Source: Pseudomonadota bacterium
Lineage (GTDB): Bacteria; Myxococcota; Myxococcia; Myxococcales; Anaeromyxobacteraceae
Direction of reading: 5' to 3'
Assembly: GCA_023428085.1 (NCBI GenBank)
Contig: JAEYZK010000325.1
Span: forward strand, 1 to 8,190
DNA length: 8,190 nucleotides
The position numbers were made by a program, and so were the translations under genes. Below are positions 1 through 6,371 of this stretch, piece after piece (position 1 is the first letter of the stretch; each line of letters starts with the position of its first letter). The notes under the pieces were generated by a model that saw nothing but the letters and a program-made list of their open reading frames with translations, was not told the DNA's origin and did no database searches.

Positions 1-1608
1 GCCGTGGACGACGCGCTCCGGCTCGCGGGCGGGGCCGCGGCCGGCGGCGTCCGGCTGCACGTCGGCGGCGCGGCGGAGGCGGAGGGCGACCTGCTGGACT
101 GGCGCGAGGCGCGCGTCGAGGCGCAGCTCGATCGCCTCCAGGCCTCGTACGCGGACGTGCGCATCGAGGCCGCGGCGCCCGCACGGATCTCCGCGGCGCG
201 CGGCCGCTGGGAGCTCCTCCCGGTCACGCTGCAGGGCCCGAACACCTCCCTCACGCTCCGCGGCGCGCGGCTCCCGTCCGGCGAGCTGGACGCCGCGGCG
301 GACGGGGCGTTCGACCTCCGCTTCCTCTCGGTGCTCGTCCCCTCGCTGCGCCGCTCGAGCGGGCAGCTCGGCCTCCAGGCGCGCTTCTCGGGCAGCGTCG
401 GGGAGCCGCTGGTCGTCGGCACCGGGAAGGTGGTGGACGGCGCGTTCCAGCTCAAGGGCGCGAGCCTCGCCTTCGCCGGCGTGGGGGGCGTCGTCGCGTT
501 CTCGCAGAACAAGGTGATCTTCGACCGCCTCGACGCGACCGTGAACGGGGGCCAGGCGCGGCTCGAGGGCGAGATCGAGCTGGCGCGGCTCGTCCCGGTG
601 CGGCTCCGGGCCGGCGCGGTGCTCGACGCGATCCCGGTCACGGTGCCGGGGCTCGTCCCGGCGACGCTCTCCGGCCGCCTCGAGGTGGCCGGCGCACCCG
701 ACAGCGCCGCCCTCACCGGGCGCCTGCACGTGATCCACTCCCGGTACACCTCCGACGTGGACCTCCAGTCGAGCCTGCTGAAGCGGAGGGCGCCGGCCGC
801 GCCCCGGCCCTACGACCGCGCCGGCGAGTGGCTGCGGCTCGACGTGCAGCTCGCGGTGGACGGGGACGTGCGGGTGGAGAACGATCTCGTGCACGGGCCG
901 GTGTCGGGCGAGCTCACGCTCACGGGGACGCTGGCCGCGCCGGGGCTCGTCGGCAGCCTGGCGATGGGCCAGGGGAGCCGCGCCACGTTCCGCGGCAACG
1001 AATTCGAGCTCTCGCACGCGGTGCTCGACTTCTCCGATCGCTCCCGCATCGCCGCCGCCCTCGACGTGAACGGCGAGGCGCGCGTCCGCGAGTACCAGGT
1101 CTTCCTCCACGCGTTCGGGCCCGTGGCCGAGCCCCAGGTGAAGCTCACGAGCCTCCCCGAGCTCCCGGAGCAGGACATCGTCACGCTCCTCTCGCTCGGG
1201 TTCACGCGCCGCGACGCGGGCGCGCAGGCGGGCGTGAGCGGCGTCGCGACCGCGACCGCCGCCCAGGCGCTCCTCTCCGCGTCCGGCCTCGACGAGCAGG
1301 TGCGCCGGTTCCTGCCGCCCGGCGGGCCCATCCGCGATCTCTCGATGCGGATCGTCACCGGGGTGTCCGCCGAGACCGGGCAGGTGGAGCCGCGCGCGGA
1401 GTTCGAGTCGTGGCTGCTGCGCGACCGGCTGCGGCTCCGGTTCCAGACCCCGCTCGGCGCGGGCCGCGGGCGCAAGGCGCAGGCCGAGGTGCGCCTCGGC
1501 GAGCACATGGCCGTCCAGTACCAGTGGGACGACGAGGACGTGAACGTGCCGGCCGGGGACCACGGCGTGGACCTGAAGCTCCGGTGGGACTGGACGGACG
1601 ATCGGTGA
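1..1608 (+). CDS. tamB: TamB-family translocation/assembly protein (DUF490), 3' part
   Basis: This is the C-terminal 535 codons of a TamB-type protein. The frame is open to the left edge, so the real start lies outside the window; the GTG at base 4 is only an internal valine codon. TamB proteins are anchored in the inner membrane and span the periplasm as a long hydrophobic-grooved beta structure. They work with an Omp85 partner in outer-membrane protein insertion or lipid transport. Counting from base 4, the alternating polar/apolar beta pattern runs throughout. AsmA/TamB-like repeats 'SGRLEVAG' and 'SGELTLTG' sit near residues 223 and 301. The family hallmark 'SLPELPEQDIVTLLSLG' is at 383-399. 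The C-terminus (about 470-530) has the typical 'PLGAGRGRKAQAEVRLG' followed by 'GVDLKLRWDW'. Full-length TamB proteins usually exceed 1,200 residues, so more than half is probably missing. Its stop codon overlaps the start of the Omp85 gene by 4 nt, which suggests translational coupling. The family is certain; whether it moves proteins or phospholipids cannot be told from sequence. Confidence 0.94.
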   Translation, partial: AVDDALRLAGGAAAGGVRLHVGGAAEAEGDLLDWREARVEAQLDRLQASYADVRIEAAAPARISAARGRWELLPVTLQGPNTSLTLRGARLPSGELDAAADGAFDLRFLSVLVPSLRRSSGQLGLQARFSGSVGEPLVVGTGKVVDGAFQLKGASLAFAGVGGVVAFSQNKVIFDRLDATVNGGQARLEGEIELARLVPVRLRAGAVLDAIPVTVPGLVPATLSGRLEVAGAPDSAALTGRLHVIHSRYTSDVDLQSSLLKRRAPAAPRPYDRAGEWLRLDVQLAVDGDVRVENDLVHGPVSGELTLTGTLAAPGLVGSLAMGQGSRATFRGNEFELSHAVLDFSDRSRIAAALDVNGEARVREYQVFLHAFGPVAEPQVKLTSLPELPEQDIVTLLSLGFTRRDAGAQAGVSGVATATAAQALLSASGLDEQVRRFLPPGGPIRDLSMRIVTGVSAETGQVEPRAEFESWLLRDRLRLRFQTPLGAGRGRKAQAEVRLGEHMAVQYQWDDEDVNVPAGDHGVDLKLRWDWTDDR

Positions 1609-4600
1609 ACGTCCCCGACGCGCGCCCCGGTCGACGTGAGGGACGTCCTTCACGAAAGGTGATGGTGATCGCCGCCGCGGTCGCGTCGCTCCTCCTGGCC
1701 GCGCCCGGCGCGGCCCGCGCCCAGGGGGACGCGGAGGGCCCCGAGCGCCCCCGCGTGCGCGGCATCGAGCTGGTGCTGCCCGCGGGCGATCTCCCGGGCG
1801 CCGCCCGCGCGCTGCTCGACCTGCGGGAGGGGGAGCCGCTCTCGCCGCGCACCCTGCGCACCACGGTCCAGCGGCTCTACCAGACCGGCCGGTACCGGAA
1901 CGTCGTGGTGCGCGCGCGCCCGACGCCGCCGCCCCCGGGCCAGGCGGGCCGCTGGGTGACGCTCACCGTCGAGGCCCAGCTCCAGCGCCGGATCGTGCGC
2001 CTGTCGGTGAAGAGCGTCGGGCCGCCCGTGCTGGGCGACGGCGCGCTGCGCGACGCGGCGCGCCTCGTCCCCGGGGAGCCGTTCGACGACGGGGATCTCC
2101 GCGCCGTCACGGCGCGCGTGTCGGCCGCCATGGCGCGCAAGGGGTACCGCGCCGCGCGGGTGGACGCCACCGTGCGCGGCGAGGCCGGGGTGACGGTGGA
2201 GCTCACCGTCTCGGCCGGGCCGCCGACGCGCGTCCGGTCGGTGCGCGCGGAGGGCGACGCCGCGCCGGCGGCGGCCGCGCTGGCGCGGCTCGCCACGCGC
2301 CCGGGCGCGGTGTTCGACCAGGACCTCCTCGCCGACGACCTGCGCGCGCTGCGCCTCGCCCTGCACGCCGCCGGTCACCGCCGCGCGCGCGTCGGCACGC
2401 CGGAGCAGCGGGACGTCGGGCAGGAGATCGAGCTCGTCATCCCGGTCGCGGCGGGGCCGCGCATCGCGCTCGCGTTCCGCGGCAACGCCGCGTTCCCCGC
2501 GGCGGACCTGGAGCGGCAGATGGGGCTCGAGCCCGACCAGCCGCTCGACGTGAACGCGGTGGACGCGGCCGTGGAGCGGCTCCGGGCGTTCTACCGCGCG
2601 CGCGGGTTCACCGCGGCCCGGGTGGAGGCGGAGGAGCGGCCGCGGGGCGGGGAGCTGGTGCTGGCCGTGCAGATCTTCGAGGGGCTCCGGCACCGGATCC
2701 TCGCGGTCCGCTTCGACGGCCCGACGGCCCACGCGCCGGGCTGGCTGGACGGGCGCCTCCGCGCGCACCTCGCCGACGACGCGGTCCCGGAGGCCGACGC
2801 CGGCGACGCGGAGCGGCTGCAGGCGGCCGCGTTCCCCGGCCTCCCCGCGCGCCCCGGACCGCCGGCGGCGCTCCCTCCGGGCGACTTCTACGAGGAGGCG
2901 AGCTGGGATCGGGCCGGCGAGCGGATCGCGGAGGAGCTCCGGGAGGAGGGGTACCTCGAGGCGATCTATCTGGGCACCACCGTCGAGCTGGACGCGCGGC
3001 GGCGCGGGGTCACGCTCACCGTCCGGCTGCGGGAGGGCCCGCGCACCTTCTTCGGCGACGTCGCCGTCGAGGGGACGGAGCGCGTCGGGCTCGCCGACCT
3101 GCCGCGCGAGGCGCGGGTCGCGCCCGGCGCGCCGTTCTCGTACGCGCACGTGGAGGAGGCCCGGTCCGCGCTCCTCCGGCGCCTGGCCGCCCAGGGGCAC
3201 ATCTTCGCCCGGGTGGAGGTGCGCGAGGACTTCGACCCGGCGCGCCACACGGCGGCGGTGCGGTTCGTGGTGGAGGACGGGCCGGAGGTCCGGGTGGGCC
3301 AGATCTTCGTCACCGGGAACCGCCGCACGCGCACCGACTTCATCCGGGGCCGGCTCGCGCTGCGGGAGGGCGCGGTCTTCGACCCGGTGGCCGCCGGCCG
3401 CAGCCAGGGGGCGCTGCTCGACACCGGCGTGTTCCGCTCGGTGAACCTGCGCCTCGAGGACCCCGAAGCGCCGCGCGCGACCAAGGACGTCCTCGTGGAG
3501 GTGGTCGAGCGGCCCTACGCCTCGCTCACCCAGGCCTTCGGGTTCTCGATCGCCGAGGGGCCGCGGGCGCAGCTCGAGTACACCCGGCCGAACCTCCTCG
3601 GCCGCGCGCTCGAGCTGTCCCTGCGCGGCAAGATGAACTATCCGGTGAACGTCTTCGAGCTGCGGCCGGATCTCGAGGGGCGCGCGCCGCGCGACCGGGT
3701 CGAGGGGCAGGTCGATCTCGGGCTGCGCGCCGGCCGCCTCATGGAGGTCCCCGTCCCCACGGCCGCGCGCCTCAACCTCATCGGCCAGGTCCTGCACCGC
3801 CCGGCCTACGGGCTGCGGCAGGCCTCGGCCGTGGCCGGCGTGGACATGGGCCTCACCTCGCGGGCCAGGGCCTCGCTCCAGTACGAGCTGGAGGTGGACG
3901 TGATCGAGCGCACCGGCGCGGTCGGTCCGATCACGATCGTGGATCGGGAGCGGCTCCGGTTCGACGAGGGGACGACCACGCTCCACTCCCTCCGGCCGTC
4001 CTTCACGCTCGATTTCCGCGACAACTCCGTCCACCCGCGGCGGGGCTGGATCGCCGCGGGCTGGGTCGAGTACGAGCGCTCGCTGGGCACGTCCGACGAG
4101 CGGGTGCTCTTCGGGGCGCTGCCGGGTTCGGACATCCACACGAACCTGCTCAAGGCCTCCGGCCTCGTCTCGGCGTACCTGCCGATCGGCGGCGCCAGCG
4201 GCGCGGTCCTGGCGCTCTCGGTGCGGGGGGGCCAGGTCTTCCCGCTCGACGGCCGGTCGCGGACCATCGTGCCGAAGCGCTTCTTCCTCGGCGGCGCCTC
4301 CACCCTGCGCGGCTTCGGCGAGGAGCAGCTCATCCAGCAGGACGTCCGCGCGCAGCTCGCAGGCGAGGGGCGGCTGTGCGCGGCCGCACCGAACGACCCG
4401 GATTGCACGGAGACGGGACGCCGCATCGCGGGCGGCGACGCGCCGGTGTCGGAGGGCGGGGAGGCGTTCGTCCTCGGGAAGGCCGAGCTGCGCCTGCCGG
4501 TGACGCGGCGGATGGAGCTGGGCCTGTTCCTCGACGCGGGCAACCTCTGGCTCGATCCCAGGAACGTGGACTGGCGGATCCGACCCACCGCCGGCGCCGG

Positions 4601-4718
4601 GGCGCGGTTCGTGACGCCGATCGGGCCCGCCGCGCTCGACGTGGGGTTCAACCTCGATCGCGACCCGGGGATCCACGAGCCGCTGTACGCGGTGCACTTC
4701 ACGATCGGGCTCTTCTAG
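1605..4718 (+). CDS. BamA/TamA-family (Omp85) outer-membrane protein with about seven POTRA domains
   Basis: This is a 1037-residue Omp85 protein, expected to insert beta-barrel proteins into the outer membrane or act as the outer-membrane partner of the adjacent TamB. The GTG at 1605 is chosen because it overlaps the tamB stop (GTGA). It also supplies a basic n-region (RR, RK) ahead of a hydrophobic core at about 20-33, with probable Sec signal cleavage after 'ARA'. A start at ATG 1662 would leave no positive charge before the core. POTRA-like units lie at roughly 48-127, 128-205, 206-284, 285-360, 361-478, 479-559 and 560-636. Most end in an alternating strand and show a G-Y/F motif after the second helix ('TGRYRNV', 'KGYRAARV', 'RGFTAARV', 'EGYLEAIY', 'TGVFRSVN'). 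The barrel spans about 637-1037. It contains 'EYTRPNLLGR', 'DNSVHPRRGW', the loop-6 signature 'GGASTLRGF' (895-904), 'LFLDAGNLW' and a C-terminal Phe. Canonical BamA has five POTRAs and TamA three. POTRA 5 carries an insertion. The only two cysteines, C925 and C934, lie just after the RGF motif. Whether it is BamA, TamA or a third type remains open; the tamB overlap favours a TamA-like role. Confidence 0.95.
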   Translation: MNVPDARPGRREGRPSRKVMVIAAAVASLLLAAPGAARAQGDAEGPERPRVRGIELVLPAGDLPGAARALLDLREGEPLSPRTLRTTVQRLYQTGRYRNVVVRARPTPPPPGQAGRWVTLTVEAQLQRRIVRLSVKSVGPPVLGDGALRDAARLVPGEPFDDGDLRAVTARVSAAMARKGYRAARVDATVRGEAGVTVELTVSAGPPTRVRSVRAEGDAAPAAAALARLATRPGAVFDQDLLADDLRALRLALHAAGHRRARVGTPEQRDVGQEIELVIPVAAGPRIALAFRGNAAFPAADLERQMGLEPDQPLDVNAVDAAVERLRAFYRARGFTAARVEAEERPRGGELVLAVQIFEGLRHRILAVRFDGPTAHAPGWLDGRLRAHLADDAVPEADAGDAERLQAAAFPGLPARPGPPAALPPGDFYEEASWDRAGERIAEELREEGYLEAIYLGTTVELDARRRGVTLTVRLREGPRTFFGDVAVEGTERVGLADLPREARVAPGAPFSYAHVEEARSALLRRLAAQGHIFARVEVREDFDPARHTAAVRFVVEDGPEVRVGQIFVTGNRRTRTDFIRGRLALREGAVFDPVAAGRSQGALLDTGVFRSVNLRLEDPEAPRATKDVLVEVVERPYASLTQAFGFSIAEGPRAQLEYTRPNLLGRALELSLRGKMNYPVNVFELRPDLEGRAPRDRVEGQVDLGLRAGRLMEVPVPTAARLNLIGQVLHRPAYGLRQASAVAGVDMGLTSRARASLQYELEVDVIERTGAVGPITIVDRERLRFDEGTTTLHSLRPSFTLDFRDNSVHPRRGWIAAGWVEYERSLGTSDERVLFGALPGSDIHTNLLKASGLVSAYLPIGGASGAVLALSVRGGQVFPLDGRSRTIVPKRFFLGGASTLRGFGEEQLIQQDVRAQLAGEGRLCAAAPNDPDCTETGRRIAGGDAPVSEGGEAFVLGKAELRLPVTRRMELGLFLDAGNLWLDPRNVDWRIRPTAGAGARFVTPIGPAALDVGFNLDRDPGIHEPLYAVHFTIGLF

Positions 4719-4721
4719 GGG

Positions 4722-4756
4722 CGCGCGGGCTCCGGTGGGGCGCGGGAGCGGGCGCG
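4722..4756. terminator. Imperfect GC hairpin between convergent genes, possible bidirectional terminator
   Basis: The 39-nt gap between the Omp85 stop and the methyltransferase stop holds a near-symmetrical hairpin. Bases 4722-4726 (CGCGC) pair with 4752-4756 (GCGCG). A GG/GG internal mismatch follows, then 4729-4733 (GCTCC) pairs with 4745-4749 (GGAGC), leaving an 11-nt loop. There is no T-run on either side, so it is not a textbook intrinsic terminator. The position between convergent genes is the main argument. In DNA this GC-rich such a hairpin can also arise by chance. Confidence 0.35.
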
Positions 4757-4757
4757 T

Positions 4758-5405
4758 TCACGGGGCCGTCGCGGTGCCCATCACCCCGAACCCGAACAGC
4801 GCCGGCCAGGCCCGGGCGCCGGACAGGCCCGCGCCCTCGAGCAGCGCCGGCAGCGATCGCTCGTCGAACCGCCGGTGCAGCCGGGCCATCCCGCGCCACA
4901 GGAGCATCGACGCCGCGCAGCGCGGGCCGGCGCCGAGGGCGCCGCGGAGCGAGGCGGCCCCGGCGCGGGGCTCGAGGAACACGACGCCGCCGCCCGGCCG
5001 GAGCACGCGGCGGATCTCGCGCAGCGCGCCGGGCGCGTCGGGGAGGAGGTAGAGCAGGCTGTGGCCGGTGACGCCGTCGAAGCTGCCGGCCCCGAACGGG
5101 AGGGCGAGGGCGTCGCCGCGGACGAGCGGCAGCGGCCGCCGCGCCGCGCGGGCCTCGCGCGCCGCGGCCCGGAGCATGGCCGGGGCCCGGTCCACGCCGA
5201 CGAGCCTGAGCCCGGGGGCAGCCTCGGCCATCTCCAGCGCGCTCGTCCCGGGACCGACGCCGAGGTCGAGGATCCGCCCGACCGGGACGAGCCGGGCCAT
5301 CGTCCGGCAGTCGGCGCGCCAGACCTGGTGCCCCGTGAGGAACGCGTACGCCGCCGCGCCGGGGCCGAAGGCCGCCGCGGCGGCGGTGCGGGCGAGGGAG
5401 GCCAT
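4758..5405 (-). CDS. Class I SAM-dependent methyltransferase (Methyltransf_11/UbiE-like fold)
   Basis: This is a 215-residue methyltransferase, probably cytoplasmic; no signal peptide or membrane segment is evident. Motif I, the glycine-rich SAM-binding loop, is 'ILDLGVGPGTS' (45-55). The acidic residue after strand 2 that binds the ribose is D72 in 'LVGVDRAPAML'. The adenine-side motif is 'VRGDALALPFGAGSFDGV' (95-112). A 'LREIRRVLRPGGGVVFLEP' segment (128-146) matches post-motif III of UbiE-like enzymes. The acceptor substrate cannot be deduced: the C-terminal part (150-215) shows no recognisable specificity motif. The ATG at 5405 is the first possible start after the upstream stop, since none of the eight intervening codons is a start codon. 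No Shine-Dalgarno-like sequence lies close before it. It sits 24 nt downstream of the Ppx/GppA gene and in the same reading frame, so it is probably the last gene of that operon and translated by re-initiation. The gene after it converges. Confidence 0.92.
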   Translation of the reverse strand: MASLARTAAAAAFGPGAAAYAFLTGHQVWRADCRTMARLVPVGRILDLGVGPGTSALEMAEAAPGLRLVGVDRAPAMLRAAAREARAARRPLPLVRGDALALPFGAGSFDGVTGHSLLYLLPDAPGALREIRRVLRPGGGVVFLEPRAGAASLRGALGAGPRCAASMLLWRGMARLHRRFDERSLPALLEGAGLSGARAWPALFGFGVMGTATAP

Positions 5406-5429
5406 GGGGCAAGGTAGGGCCGCACGGCC

Positions 5430-6371
5430 TCAACGAAAGCGATCGTACAGGAGCCCCCACCGCACCCCGCGGTCGGAGACCGTCAGCTCGGAGAACCCGG
5501 CGGCGCGCATCGCCTCGGCGACGACCACCGCGCCGCCCACGATGACGTCGGCGCGCTTGGGCTCCATCCCGGGGAGGGCCGCCCGCCCGGCGACCGGGAG
5601 GCGCGCCATCCGCTCGACGAGCGCCTCGATCTCCTCGAGCGCGAGGCGGGCCCCGTGGACCTTCTCGCCGTCGTAGCGCGGGAGGGCCTGGGCGACGGCG
5701 GCGAGCGTCGTCACGGTGCCGGCCACGCCGACGAGGCGCGCCCCGGGCGCGGCGCGGAGGTCCGCGAGCGCCGCGAAGGTCCGCCGCGCGTCCTCCCGCA
5801 TGGCCGCGAGCTCGGCCGGCGCGATCGGGTGGGCGCGGACGTGACGCTCGGTGACGCGCACCGCGCCGACCTGCAGGCTGACGCGCGCGCGCGGCGCGGC
5901 CCCCTCGCCCACGATGAACTCGGTGGAGCCGCCGCCGACGTCGAGCACGGCGAGCGGACCGGGCCCAGGGCGAGCGGCCGCAGCGTCGCCACCGAAGTCC
6001 CGCCACGCCGTCACGTACACGAGCCGGGCCTCCTCGTCGCCGGGGATCACCTCGGGCGCGAGGCCGGCCTCGTCGCGCGCGGCGTCGAAGAACGAGGCGC
6101 CGTTCGCCGCGTCGCGCGCGGCGCTCGTGGCCACGCAGGCGATGCCCTCGACCCCGAGCGCGCGCGCCTCGCGGGCGTAGGCGACGAGCACCGCGACCGT
6201 GTCGCGGATGGCCGCGGGGTCGAGGCGCCCCGTCGCGTCCACGCCGCGGCCGAGCCGCGTGATCTCCGCGCGCTCGGCGACGGGCACGAGGGCGTCCCCG
6301 CGCCGCTCGGCGACGAGGAGGAGGACGGTGTTGGTGCCGACGTCGATCGTCGCGAAGCGCCGCGCGGTCAC
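5430..6371 (-). CDS. ppx: Short-form Ppx/GppA-family phosphatase (exopolyphosphatase or pppGpp phosphatase)
   Basis: This is a 313-residue member of the ASKHA-fold Ppx/GppA family. These enzymes remove terminal phosphates from polyphosphate or convert pppGpp to ppGpp; sequence alone does not separate the two activities. The first phosphate-binding loop is 'IDVGTNTVLLLV' (9-20), where the family commonly has IDIGSNS. The likely catalytic glutamate lies in 'PGDEEARLVY' (110-119). The second phosphate loop is 'LDVGGGSTEFIVG' (143-155). Further conserved segments are 'GVAGTVTTLAA' (215-225) and the C-terminal 'TVSDRGVRWGLLYD' (297-310). It ends after the two ASKHA domains and lacks the C-terminal HD-like domains of the roughly 500-residue E. 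coli enzymes, so it is the short form. The GTG at 6371 overlaps the tolB stop by 4 nt (GTGA), and the next Met codon is far inside the phosphate-binding core. A second in-frame GTG 18 nt upstream is a weaker alternative. Coupling to tolB implies co-expression with the Tol system. Confidence 0.94.
   Translation of the reverse strand: MTARRFATIDVGTNTVLLLVAERRGDALVPVAERAEITRLGRGVDATGRLDPAAIRDTVAVLVAYAREARALGVEGIACVATSAARDAANGASFFDAARDEAGLAPEVIPGDEEARLVYVTAWRDFGGDAAAARPGPGPLAVLDVGGGSTEFIVGEGAAPRARVSLQVGAVRVTERHVRAHPIAPAELAAMREDARRTFAALADLRAAPGARLVGVAGTVTTLAAVAQALPRYDGEKVHGARLALEEIEALVERMARLPVAGRAALPGMEPKRADVIVGGAVVVAEAMRAAGFSELTVSDRGVRWGLLYDRFR

Noticed and set aside
828..1604. Upstream extension of the Omp85 reading frame into tamB
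   Set aside because: The frame is open but yields Arg/Ala/Gly-rich sequence without domain character, and lies over the well-supported tamB C-terminus. The signal peptide begins only after 1605.
1650..4697. A 1015-codon open frame on the - strand, opposite the Omp85 gene
   Set aside because: In DNA this GC-rich stop codons are rare in all frames. The predicted protein is dominated by Arg, Ala, His, Gly and Glu with no recognisable domain, whereas the + strand encodes a clear Omp85 protein over the same bases.
4699..6006. A 435-codon - strand open frame over the methyltransferase and phosphatase genes
   Set aside because: It is a frame shadow made almost entirely of Arg, Ala, Gly and Pro. 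The other frame has the complete methyltransferase and phosphatase motifs.
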